From Desulfosporosinus sp. (lineage in GTDB: Bacteria; Bacillota; Desulfitobacteriia; Desulfitobacteriales; Desulfitobacteriaceae): 32,469 nt of DNA. The notes below the pieces were generated by a model that saw only the letters and a program-made list of their open reading frames with translations, was not told where the DNA came from and did not search any database. How positions within the stretch are numbered: position 1 is the stretch's first letter; the number at the start of each line of letters is the position of its first letter. Location: contig JARLHU010000100.1 in NCBI GenBank assembly GCA_031292095.1, positions 1-32,469 of the forward strand, in the 5' to 3' direction. Below are positions 15,826 to 23,192 of this stretch, in pieces. The position numbers and the translations under genes are program-made.

Positions 15826-16011
15826 ACGGATTAATATACACCCCCTTAAAGAACTTAGGCTACAACGCACCCTTGCTTGCTTCTCGCAGATCAAACAAAG
15901 ACTCAAGAACTAGCTTAAACTACAACTTCCTCGCACAAGTCTGCGACGCAGAATTGCGACTCAAGTACAACCCAAGAAGAGTCCCACCTTGAACCTAGCT
16001 GATCGTCTGTT

Positions 16012-16067
16012 TCTTGTCCTTGTCCAGCACCGATACTGAGGTGCCGCAGGCTTAGAAAGCCTGTCCC
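16012..16067. repeat. 56-bp two-hairpin element, copy 1
   Basis: This copy has a CTTGTCCTTGTCCA lead, a GCACC/GGTGC hairpin, and a second hairpin CAGGCTT AGA AAGCCTG (16047-16063). A near-identical copy lies 121 bases to the right. In the second hairpin one base pair differs between copies with both sides changed, so pairing is kept. Confidence 0.75.
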
Positions 16068-16100
16068 AGCGCTGCTTCTAGCCAACAACAGACAATACGA

Positions 16101-16126
16101 TGCAATGAAGAACCGTCCCCAGTTGC
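16101..16126. repeat. REP-like motif, GGGGACGGTTCTT class
   Basis: TGCAA..AAGAACCGTCCCC..TTGCA, a short imperfect palindrome with the same core as the motif at 4228-4257. It separates the two copies of the 56-bp element. Confidence 0.6.
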
Positions 16127-16132
16127 ACACAC

Positions 16133-16188
16133 ACTTGTCCTTATCCAGCACCGATACTGAGGTGCCGCATGCTTAAAAAGCATGTCCC
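16133..16188. repeat. 56-bp two-hairpin element, copy 2
   Basis: The same layout as the copy at 16012-16067. The second hairpin is CATGCTT AAA AAGCATG (16168-16184), so a G-C pair in copy 1 is a T-A pair here. Together with the REP-like motif and the structured repeat to the right, these fill much of the 599-base gap upstream of rng; 15826-16011 otherwise shows no gene. Confidence 0.75.
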
Positions 16189-16246
16189 CACGTCCTAGCC
16201 CAGCGTCCGTTCCCAGCCCGGAGGCGCAGATCAGCACGGAAGCGGA

Positions 16247-16419
16247 GAGGTGCGATTTTGCTTAGAGAAGCACTTAGCGGAATTGCGTCAATGAGCGCAG
16301 ACGATAAGGCGTTAAGAAACGCAACGGTTCACATGCAGAAAGCTCGAAGGTTTTGCGTTTTAGCCTTAGCGTCAAGCGAATAGCAATGCAGCGTGTGCGA
16401 ACGTGCAAAATCGCACCTC
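16247..16419. repeat. Structured repeat with covarying helices, copy 2
   Basis: The outer arms GAGGTGCGATTTTGC (16247-16261) and its perfect complement (16405-16419) form 15 pairs and are extended by AGCG/CGCT beyond a tandem GA step. Internal helices are GACGATAAGGC/GCCTTAGCGTC (16300-16310 with 16363-16373) and AAACGCAA/TTGCGTTT (16317-16324 with 16353-16360). It also has a GCTT AGAG AAGC hairpin and a GCGTT AAGA AACGC alternative. The right edge is 5 bases from the stop of the DUF2344 gene. The core matches the copies at 4364-4538 and 27169-27395 while the outer arms do not. Confidence 0.88.
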
Positions 16420-16424
16420 GACGC

Positions 16425-17141
16425 TCACCGCTCACCAAGCCTCTCAGCAAGCTGCTCAAACGGCGAACTATTCTCCCCCTGATAACTCACATGCACGCCT
16501 GTCCGCTTAATATGCAACGCATCTAATTCCAGCGGCAAATTCTCAAGCTCCCGCAAACTCGCCAACACTTCTTCCGGACGAACACTCCCTGCGTTCCCCA
16601 TCTCCACTTCCAGTTCAAAGACGATTTCATCCCCCTGGATTTCCCCTTGCAACCGCTTTACCCACGGCCGAATATCCTTCTCCGTCGGCCCCTTTTTCGT
16701 AAAGCGTGAAAGGGACACATGTCCCCGTGCCAGCCAAGCCCCAATTCCCTCTTGCAACCGTTCCGGCAGAATAGGCAAAGCCATAGGAACGCGTATTCTG
16801 TAACTTGCCGCATTAAGCACCGCCATCAAAGGTTTAGCCCCCTGCGTCAGGACACGACCTTGCAAGAGCCTGATACCAGGTGGCAACTGCTCCTGAATAC
16901 GCGCTAAGACTTCCCCTAAATCCAGATCACGTTGGATATCAATGTCCACGTACTCCCGCTCTCCTTCTGTCCCCACCGCTAACGCGAAACCGAAGGAAAT
17001 TTTGGGACGTGGGTTAAAGCCCTCCGTATAAGACATATTGATCCCCGCCCGACGGATCGCACGTTCAAACACCCGTGTCAGATCCAGGTGTGCGATATAT
17101 CTTGCATCTTCAACTTTGGTATAGGCGATTCTTAGCCGCAT
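16425..17141 (-). CDS. DUF2344 / TIGR03936 family protein, radical-SAM partner
   Basis: A 238-residue protein of the TIGR03936 (DUF2344) family: RLRIAYTKVEDARYIAHLDL, then RRAGINMSYTEGFNPRPKISFGFALAVGTEGEREYVDID. The family is widespread in Firmicutes, almost always directly downstream of the TIGR03960 radical-SAM gene and sometimes fused to it; the reaction is not known to me. A GTG at 17147 is the outermost start, but the ATG at 17141 lies a better distance (nine bases) from AAAGGG, so I choose it. The AAAGGG is part of the end of the radical-SAM gene, meaning the two are translationally coupled. A structured repeat follows its stop almost at once. Confidence 0.9.
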   Translation of the reverse strand: MRLRIAYTKVEDARYIAHLDLTRVFERAIRRAGINMSYTEGFNPRPKISFGFALAVGTEGEREYVDIDIQRDLDLGEVLARIQEQLPPGIRLLQGRVLTQGAKPLMAVLNAASYRIRVPMALPILPERLQEGIGAWLARGHVSLSRFTKKGPTEKDIRPWVKRLQGEIQGDEIVFELEVEMGNAGSVRPEEVLASLRELENLPLELDALHIKRTGVHVSYQGENSSPFEQLAERLGER

Positions 17142-17147
17142 TGGCAC

Positions 17148-19004
17148 TCACCCTTTCAACTCAATCTGAACCCCTCTATCGGGGCAAATCCCACACCCTG
17201 TACATACATCATATCGGCAATCGATCGTTCTCGTTTCCTGCATTGCCCGATGGTGCTCTTCCACCATGAACTGTTTCGTCACCCCACTCTCTAGATGCTC
17301 CCAGGGTAAGATATCATCATAGTCCATCGCCCGGTTGGCGTAAAAGTGGGGGTCAATTCCTAACTCAGTAAAGGCATTTATCCAAACCTCTTCTCGGAAC
17401 TGCTCAGACCAGCCATCAAAACGAGCTCCGTGTTTGAAGGCCCATTCCAGGAGCGGAGCCAAGCGCCGATCCCCTTTGGCAAAGACCGCTTCCAGATAAC
17501 TCGTCTTCACATCATGATAATTATATTTAAAGCGGCGATCTCTCAATTTTTCTCTTAAATATCTCTGCTTTAGGTCCACGGAAGCTTTTGCTTCCTGAGG
17601 TTCCCATTGAAACGGAGTGTGAGGTTTAGGCACGAAGATACTCGTCGAGATCGTCACTGTAATATTTCGGCGTCCCAGCTTTGTTCCTAAATTGGCGACT
17701 TTTTTAGCCAGATCAATAATCCCATCAATGTCTTCCTGCGTCTCCGTAGGTAACCCAACCATGAAGTATAATTTAATAGTGGACCAGCCTTTCTTAAAGG
17801 CGGCTTCCGCTGCATTTAAGAGATTCTCCTCCGTAACTCCTTTGTTAATGACATCGCGCAAACGCTGCGAGCCAGCTTCCGGAGCAAACGTTAACCCTGA
17901 TTTTCGGGCCTTTTGTGCCGTCTCTGCCAGACCCACATCAAAGGAGTCTACTCTCAGCGAAGGGAGAGAAACCCCAACCCCTTCTGCCTCATATTTCTCA
18001 AGTATCTGCTGAATCACGGGCTGAATACAAGTATAATCCCCACTGGAAAGCGAAGTGAGCGCAATCTCATCATACCCTGTAGAACGCACCAATTCCTCCG
18101 TTTGCTTCAGAAGGGTTGCCAAAGAGCGTTCCCGAACTGGTCGATAAATCATTCCAGCCTGACAAAAACGACATCCCCGCGAACAGCCGCGCATAACTTC
18201 CAGCATCATCCGATCATGCACAATTTCCAAGTACGGGACAACGGGGTTGGTGGGAAAAAACGCTTGGTCGAAATCTTTAACGAGGGCCTTTTCCACAACC
18301 GCAGGAACTCCCGCTTCAGCCTCAATCTTCTCAATTCGACCGTCCGATTTATAGCTTACATGGTAGAACTCCGGGACATAAACTCCTTGTACCTGGGCAA
18401 CTCTCATTAAAAAGTCTTTCCTAGGAAGAGGGTTTTTCTTTTGTTCGGCTATAAGATGAAGCACTTCAGGCAATTGCTCTTCACTCTCTCCCAAGAGGAA
18501 AAAGTCAATGAACCCAACGAGAGGTTCCGGGTTAAAGGCACAAGGGCCTCCGGCAATAATCCAAGGATCGTCAACCCCACGGTCTTCCGTCCGCAGCGGA
18601 ATTCCCGCCAAATCAAGCATATTGAGGATATTAGTAAAACTCATTTCATACTGAAGGGTAAATCCGACCACATCGAACTCTTTGAGCGGTTGAAACGATT
18701 CCAGAGCATATAGGGGAATACCTTTCGCACGCATCGTCTCCTCCATATCTACCCAAGGAGTAAAAACCCTTTCACAGAGAAATTCCGGGAACGAATTGAC
18801 CAGGTGGTATAGAATCCTTGTTCCTAGATGGGACATTCCCACTTCATACACATCAGGGAAAGCAAAGGCCATGTGGATTTCTGTTTTAGCCCAGTCTTTT
18901 CGACTCGCATTCCATTCTGAACCTAAATATCTGCTTGGTTTCAAGACTCTGGGTAAGAACCGTTCGACCTGCCGGCGTATCTCCGCCGCGGTAAATTTAC
19001 TCAT
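17148..19004 (-). CDS. B12-binding-like radical SAM protein (TIGR03960)
   Basis: A 618-residue radical-SAM enzyme. The N-terminal region resembles a cobalamin-binding/Rossmann fold (AFAFPDVYEVGMSHLGTRIL). The iron-sulfur motif is CSRGCRFCQAGMIYRPVRERS (Cys-x3-Cys-x2-Cys). SAM-domain segments TLSYDEIALTSLSSGDY-like and FAPEAGSQRLRDVINKG follow. The C-terminal CRYDVCTGCGICPDRG adds a further cysteine cluster that could hold another metal. The ATG lies 13 bases after AAGGAGG. It is coupled to the DUF2344 gene. The substrate is unknown; the steady link with rng and ribosomal genes suggests RNA or ribosome modification, which is inference. Confidence 0.92.
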   Translation of the reverse strand: MSKFTAAEIRRQVERFLPRVLKPSRYLGSEWNASRKDWAKTEIHMAFAFPDVYEVGMSHLGTRILYHLVNSFPEFLCERVFTPWVDMEETMRAKGIPLYALESFQPLKEFDVVGFTLQYEMSFTNILNMLDLAGIPLRTEDRGVDDPWIIAGGPCAFNPEPLVGFIDFFLLGESEEQLPEVLHLIAEQKKNPLPRKDFLMRVAQVQGVYVPEFYHVSYKSDGRIEKIEAEAGVPAVVEKALVKDFDQAFFPTNPVVPYLEIVHDRMMLEVMRGCSRGCRFCQAGMIYRPVRERSLATLLKQTEELVRSTGYDEIALTSLSSGDYTCIQPVIQQILEKYEAEGVGVSLPSLRVDSFDVGLAETAQKARKSGLTFAPEAGSQRLRDVINKGVTEENLLNAAEAAFKKGWSTIKLYFMVGLPTETQEDIDGIIDLAKKVANLGTKLGRRNITVTISTSIFVPKPHTPFQWEPQEAKASVDLKQRYLREKLRDRRFKYNYHDVKTSYLEAVFAKGDRRLAPLLEWAFKHGARFDGWSEQFREEVWINAFTELGIDPHFYANRAMDYDDILPWEHLESGVTKQFMVEEHHRAMQETRTIDCRYDVCTGCGICPDRGVQIELKG

Positions 19005-19090
19005 GGTGTCAACGAGGCCTCCTTGTACTACATTGTGATCTTCTATTATATCACAATTCCCCTATATTTACAGGGCTCTTACTCGGAAGT

Positions 19091-19172
19091 CCAGGTCAGA
19101 GGTCAGAAGCCGGATGTGTCAGATCGTTGTATTCTCTTTCTGATCTCTGGCCTCTGTTATCCGGCCTCTGGT
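19091..19172. repeat. Imperfect palindrome between spoIVFB and the radical-SAM gene
   Basis: Left words CCAGGTCAGAGGTCAGAAG and CCGGAT are mirrored by CTGATCTCTGGCCTCTG and ATCCGGCCTCTGG on the right, for example CAGAGGTCAGA with TCTGGCCTCTG. Only one copy is present in the window. It fills most of the gap and has no coding potential. Confidence 0.5.
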
Positions 19173-19180
19173 AAATATGC

Positions 19181-20056
19181 CTACAGTTTACCCACGGGAT
19201 ACCGAATTCCCTCTCGTATCATCCCTTCCACAACATCCGTCTCGGTCAGAATCTTACCCAGCCCCATTTTTTCATTCGTCAGGGAGACCAGAGCGTAGCG
19301 ATCTGGGGTAAACTCCTCAACAATTCGCACCAACGGAGTATTTCTGTGAACGGTTAACCATTTGCTACGCATCAGCCCTTTTTTAACTAGTTCTTCCTTT
19401 TTGCGTGTCAATTGCCTGAGAAAGGTAATATGAGCCGCCGAAATTTCTTTACTCCCTGCAAACCAAAAGAATCCTCCCAAAATGATAAAGGTCAGTGGTC
19501 CTTCTGTAAACTTCCCTTTACCCCATAAAAGTATCCCGTAAAGGGCAAAAAGAACACCTAGCCATTGGCCGGACCTTGCCAAGAACTTCGTAGTTCGAAC
19601 GAATCCAAATCCTTCTGCGCAAATAGCCCGCAGGACACGTCCTCCATCGAGCGGCAAAACCGGGATCAAATTAAAGGCGGCGAGCCAAAAATTGAACCGA
19701 ACAAAATCATCTGCCAGTTCCCCCGCCCACAACCCGTTCCACCTTAATACCTGTGCTGCAAATAAGAGAACCACGTTAAAGGCTGGACCTGCGAATGCCA
19801 TCACACTCTCCTCAAGTTTTCTACCCTCAAAGAGGTCATCACAATAAGCGGCTCCACCGAAGGGAAACAGTTCTAGCCCCACGATTTTAAATCCGTACGC
19901 TTTTGCCGTCAAGAGATGCGCCAATTCATGTCCGAGCACCAAGCTAAAGACGAGAAGAGCCTGGGCTGCCAAACCCAGGACTCCGTATACTAATAGGACT
20001 ATAAGAAATGTGGGATGGATTCGGACGCTCACCCCGTAAATTTTTACGAGTTCCAT
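19181..20056 (-). CDS. spoIVFB: Stage IV sporulation intramembrane metalloprotease SpoIVFB
   Basis: A site-2-type zinc protease which, in Bacillus, cleaves pro-sigmaK at the forespore membrane. The metalloprotease HELAH is at residues 43-47 in a hydrophobic helix, and the second zinc-ligand motif NLIPVLPLDGG has Asp137. Several membrane segments surround them. The C-terminal 70 residues form a CBS-like half (LTVHRNTPLVRIVEEF, then KILTETDVVEGMI), typical of SpoIVFB. The length is 291. AGGAGGAGGG precedes the ATG. It lies after spoIVFA, as in Bacillus, separated by one palindromic repeat rather than overlapping. Confidence 0.93.
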   Translation of the reverse strand: MELVKIYGVSVRIHPTFLIVLLVYGVLGLAAQALLVFSLVLGHELAHLLTAKAYGFKIVGLELFPFGGAAYCDDLFEGRKLEESVMAFAGPAFNVVLLFAAQVLRWNGLWAGELADDFVRFNFWLAAFNLIPVLPLDGGRVLRAICAEGFGFVRTTKFLARSGQWLGVLFALYGILLWGKGKFTEGPLTFIILGGFFWFAGSKEISAAHITFLRQLTRKKEELVKKGLMRSKWLTVHRNTPLVRIVEEFTPDRYALVSLTNEKMGLGKILTETDVVEGMIREGIRYPVGKL

Positions 20057-20069
20057 TTTCCCTCCTCCT

Positions 20070-20210
20070 GTAGTTTGATGTTCGATGTTCGTGGTTCGAA
20101 CTCTGAATTCGATTCTGCGAATCGAAGAACGGAATTAATCTTTAAGGTTCATATCTTGTGTGAACTTTGTTCGCTTCGCTTCGAACCACGATCCACGAAC
20201 ATCGAACTAC
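20070..20210. repeat. TTCG-rich long palindrome family, copy 1
   Basis: The arms of about 31 bases contain GTTCGTGGTTCGAA on the left and TTCGAACCACG on the right. An inner hairpin TTCGATTC TGC GAATCGAA is followed by GAACGGAATTAATC. The stop codon of spoIVFA (20207-20209) lies inside the right arm. Other copies are at 21004-21154, 21231-21377, 22649-22787, 26957-27020 (partial) and 30100-30242. Confidence 0.85.
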
Positions 20211-20986
20211 GATTTAGGGGGAATTAGATATGGTAACGGGTTAACCGGTTGGTTATTTTTTCTCAATTCAAAATGAAGCCAAGGTTTCTTTAGAGGTGCG
20301 GAAAGCCCAATTGTCCCCAGAACTTCCCCTTTCTCGATGCGTTGACCCTTTTGCACAGTAATATCGCCAAGATTCCCGAGCACTGTGGTCCATCCATCCC
20401 CAAAATCCACCTTTACGATTTTTCCTAATTGAGGGTCCGCTCCCACTAAAGTGACCACCCCAGCCGCAGGCGAAACCACCGGAGTTCCTAAAGCACTTGC
20501 CACATCGATCCCGTTATGTATTGAGCCTGGGGCATTGCTTCCCCCTTCGCCCACTGCTCCAAATCCAGCAACTACAGCCCCAGAAATAGGCGGCAAAAAC
20601 TGACCTTTCATCTTCGCATCCACAGGAACACTCTTATTACTAACACCACCAAGAGACAAGGCATCTTTGGCCATGCCATTTAATGATTCGTAATAATTAC
20701 CGGAGTCCATCGCACTTCGGTAAATCGAATGAATCGCCAGTGAAACTCCATCAGAACTATTGGCGCTAAAGAATACTAACAGAAATAGTGTCGCTGCTAG
20801 TATGGTTCGCTTCTGAGTTCCGTTCCAATGTTTAAAGACGTTCCCCCAGCCTAACTTTGTAGGACTTCGATTACGTCCGGGTTGTTGATTAAAACGCGGT
20901 GCAGATTTACCTCGTCCCTGTTCTTTCCCCACTTCATGGATCGCCCGTTCCCATTCCCAGTCATCCCAGCGTTCAAAAGGATTCAT
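20207..20986 (-). CDS. spoIVFA: SpoIVFA-like degenerate M23 peptidase-fold membrane protein
   Basis: A 259-residue protein with about 75 cytoplasmic residues, one membrane helix (ILAATLFLLVFF) and a C-terminal LytM/M23 fold: HNGIDVASALGTPVVSPAAG, then GQRIEKGEVLGTIG, then WLHFELRKNNQPVNP. The first His of the usual HxH zinc pair is Trp, and the YxxL-type His loop reads VLGNLG, so it is probably inactive as an endopeptidase. That is the condition of SpoIVFA, which holds and regulates SpoIVFB, encoded next. Its last codon and stop (TCG TAG) are contributed by the palindromic repeat. The ribosome site is weak (GAGAGTGGG). Confidence 0.85.
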   Translation of the reverse strand: MNPFERWDDWEWERAIHEVGKEQGRGKSAPRFNQQPGRNRSPTKLGWGNVFKHWNGTQKRTILAATLFLLVFFSANSSDGVSLAIHSIYRSAMDSGNYYESLNGMAKDALSLGGVSNKSVPVDAKMKGQFLPPISGAVVAGFGAVGEGGSNAPGSIHNGIDVASALGTPVVSPAAGVVTLVGADPQLGKIVKVDFGDGWTTVLGNLGDITVQKGQRIEKGEVLGTIGLSAPLKKPWLHFELRKNNQPVNPLPYLIPPKS

Positions 20987-21003
20987 CCCACTCTCAGCCT
21001 CAC

Positions 21004-21154
21004 TTTCGATGTTCGATGCTCGATGCTCGTGGTTCGATTTGTGAATTCGATTCTGCGAATCGAAGAACGAAATGGATTTTAAGGTTTTATATTATTGTAC
21101 TAACCTCTGTTCGCTTCGATTTGAACCACGATCCATGAACATCGAACCACGATT
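21004..21154. repeat. TTCG-rich long palindrome family, copy 2
   Basis: This is the same plan as copy 1, in the same orientation: TCGTGGTTCGA on the left, TTCGATTC TGC GAATCGAA within, and TTGAACCACG with GAACATCGAACCACGA on the right. It lies 17 bases upstream of the spoIVFA start, so it is transcribed in its leader. Confidence 0.85.
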
Positions 21155-21191
21155 AGGCTCGTACAACCCTTAATAGTCTATGAGAGGGCAG

Positions 21192-21225
21192 AAAAAAGTA
21201 GAACTGCGAGCAGTTCTACTTTTTT
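21192..21225 (-). terminator. Bidirectional intrinsic terminator after rodA
   Basis: Perfect 15-bp arms AAAAAAGTAGAACTG / CAGTTCTACTTTTTT enclose the loop CGAG; a T-run ends the stem on both strands. It separates rodA from spoIVFA. Confidence 0.9.
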
Positions 21226-21230
21226 AGTGG

Positions 21231-21377
21231 TCCGATATTTGATATTCGTTGTTCGTGGTTCGAACTCTGAATTCGATTCTACGAATCGAAAAACGGAATT
21301 AATCTCCAAGGCCTTAAATCATGGTGCGAGCTTTGTTCGCTTCGATTCGAACCTCAGACTTCGAACCACGAACTTCG
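21231..21377. repeat. TTCG-rich long palindrome family, copy 3
   Basis: GTTCGTGGTTCGAA on the left, TTCGATTC TAC GAATCGAA within, and TTCGAACCACGAACTTCG on the right. The right edge touches the rodA stop codon (21378-21380). It lies between rodA and its terminator. Confidence 0.85.
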
Positions 21378-22538
21378 CTAGAACATCAGCCTCTGGCGTC
21401 TTAAATTGACACTTAGAAGCAGGCCGACCGCTGCCATGTTTGACCACATCGCACTTCCACCATAGCTAATTAACGGGAGTGGGATACCTGTTACCGGCAT
21501 AATGCCAGAGGTCATGCCAACATTAATCAAAATATGAAAAGTAAACATCGATACCACACCCGTGGCAATTAACATTCCGTATGTATCCCGCGCCTTGAGA
21601 GCGATACTAATACTGCGCAAAATAAAGATCAAAAAGAGGAACAGCAACGTAATCGTCCCGATAAAACCAAACTCTTCCCCAACGACCGAAAAGATAAAGT
21701 CAGTGTGATGCTCCGGCAGAAAATTCAACTGGCCCTGTGTTCCCATTCGGTACCCTTTTCCCCATAACCCTCCCGATCCAATAGCCCAAAGTGATTGAAG
21801 GATATGCCATCCGTCTCCAGACTTATCCGCTGCCGGATTCACAAAAATGACTAGGCGCTTTAACTGATAATCTTGCATGGGAAGGGGGAGACCTTGAGCC
21901 CAGTGTAACCACCCGGGCAAATTCGTCGCGAAGTGAAGCCACAGCGCTACCCCAATGATGCAAACTCCTCCCAATAACAGACCCCCAAATTTCCATGGGT
22001 TCGCCCCTGCAACAAACATCATACCAATAAATATGGCCGCAAATACCAAAGCAGTTCCCAAGTCAGGTTGCTTCAAGATGAAAAGCATGGGCAAAAGCAC
22101 AAACAAAAACGGTAATACGAAATCCCTATAATTATTGAGCTTTCCCTTTCTATTGGTTAAGAAATCAGCGAAGGTAATAATAATAAAGATTTTAGCAAAT
22201 TCAGAGGGTTGGATACTCACACTTGAAGTAATCTGAATCCACCGAGTAGCCCCTTTAGCAGCGTTTCCAATTAAGATAACTGCCAAAAGCAACACTAGAT
22301 TAATGGCGTATATCCACCACCGCAACCGTCGCCATTTTTGGTAATCGATCACTGCGAGGACCGCCGCAATTGAAATCCCACTTATAATCCAATAGGCCTG
22401 CTCCTTGACGTAGTGGAGAGGACTTGCTTTATCTACATTAATTGAAGCCGTGCTTAAAATGAAAAGACTAGCTACAAGTAGCAGGAACGTAAATAAAATA
22501 AATAAAAAGTCCATATTTTTTAATGTTCGTTTATCCAC
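21378..22538 (-). CDS. rodA: Rod-shape peptidoglycan glycosyltransferase RodA (SEDS family)
   Basis: Integral membrane polymerase for lateral-wall peptidoglycan, acting with a class B PBP such as the PBP2 gene here. At 386 residues with about ten hydrophobic segments, it is a typical RodA/FtsW. Motifs include WIQITSSVSIQPSEFAKI, KQPDLGTALVF, FLPEHHTDFIFSVVGEEFGF and GIPLPLISYGGSAMWSNMAAVGL. The start is a GTG at 22538 with AGAGGGG upstream. It lies downstream of minE, with a palindromic repeat and a hairpin between, and is followed by a repeat and a strong terminator. Confidence 0.95.
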   Translation of the reverse strand: MDKRTLKNMDFLFILFTFLLLVASLFILSTASINVDKASPLHYVKEQAYWIISGISIAAVLAVIDYQKWRRLRWWIYAINLVLLLAVILIGNAAKGATRWIQITSSVSIQPSEFAKIFIIITFADFLTNRKGKLNNYRDFVLPFLFVLLPMLFILKQPDLGTALVFAAIFIGMMFVAGANPWKFGGLLLGGVCIIGVALWLHFATNLPGWLHWAQGLPLPMQDYQLKRLVIFVNPAADKSGDGWHILQSLWAIGSGGLWGKGYRMGTQGQLNFLPEHHTDFIFSVVGEEFGFIGTITLLFLFLIFILRSISIALKARDTYGMLIATGVVSMFTFHILINVGMTSGIMPVTGIPLPLISYGGSAMWSNMAAVGLLLSVNLRRQRLMF

Positions 22539-22648
22539 GCTGATAAATTCCCCTCTGGTTATCTACTTCCAAGACACCTACTTCTCTAAGTCAGTGTTTA
22601 ATTTTCTAAATTATTATAACACATCTGTAACACAACCCAAAACGCTAG

Positions 22649-22787
22649 TCGAGGTTCGAGGTTCGAGGCTCGAATCGAAGCGAACATAGTTCGCATTATT
22701 ACGTTATAGGCTTAAAGTCATAAACAGTATAGTCCATTTCGTTCTTCGATTCGTAGAATTGAACTCAAATTCGAACCTCGAACTTCG
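22649..22787. repeat. TTCG-rich long palindrome family, copy 4 (reversed)
   Basis: The arms read CGAGGTTCGAGG... and TTCGAACCTCGAACTTCG. The inner hairpin is TTCGATTC GTA GAATTGAA, in reverse orientation to copies 1-3. The arm core is GAGG/CCTC instead of GTGG/CCAC, so pairing is kept with a changed base pair. It lies between minE and rodA. Confidence 0.85.
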
Positions 22788-22802
22788 TGTTGCGTGCATC
22801 GT

Positions 22803-22831
22803 TAAAGCCGGTGGTCAACCCACCGGCTTTA
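22803..22831 (-). terminator. Probable terminator after minE
   Basis: A 12-bp stem TAAAGCCGGTGG / CCACCGGCTTTA has a five-base loop. It follows the minE stop by about 50 bases on the minus strand. The T-run is short (TTTAAC), so termination may be partial, allowing read-through into rodA. Confidence 0.6.
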
Positions 22832-22881
22832 CAAACCTAACCGCCTATGCGGACCTACTAGGGGCACGCTGCCTCGTGACC

Positions 22882-23163
22882 CTACTCAGTTTTGCTCGCG
22901 TAATCCCGCTTCATCTTCACGACCGGAATGTTGGCAACCAAAGCTACTTCTTTGTCATCCTGTAATAGATTAAATTCGAGTGCAGCTTCGTCAATCTCCA
23001 TATAGTTAGATATAACTTTAATCAGATCTTCCCTTAATCTATTAAGCATGGCAGGCGAAATGCTAGCACGATCATGAACCAGAACGAGCCGAAGACGTTC
23101 TTTTGCCACCGTCTTGCTCGAGGTACTTTCCCTGCCAAGCATTCGGCTGATAAATTCTAACAA
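22882..23163 (-). CDS. minE: Cell division topological specificity factor MinE
   Basis: Drives MinD off the membrane and restricts MinCD to the poles. The 93 residues begin MLEFISRMLGR, a membrane-binding amphipathic start, then KTVAKERLRLVLVHDRASISP with the MinD-contacting segment, and end with the topological-specificity region (LRLVLVHDR, ISNYMEIDEAALEFNL). The start is a TTG with AGAGGAGG eight bases upstream. It follows minD by 29 bases in minC-minD-minE order. Some spore-forming Clostridia carry MinE where Bacillus uses DivIVA, which fits here. Confidence 0.95.
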   Translation of the reverse strand: MLEFISRMLGRESTSSKTVAKERLRLVLVHDRASISPAMLNRLREDLIKVISNYMEIDEAALEFNLLQDDKEVALVANIPVVKMKRDYASKTE

Positions 23164-23192
23164 GGACGATTCCTCCTCTCAGTACCGAACGG

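Noticed and set aside
16274..16459. Minus-strand frame of 61 codons overlapping the DUF2344 3' end
   Set aside because: It lies within the structured repeat and has no ribosome site.
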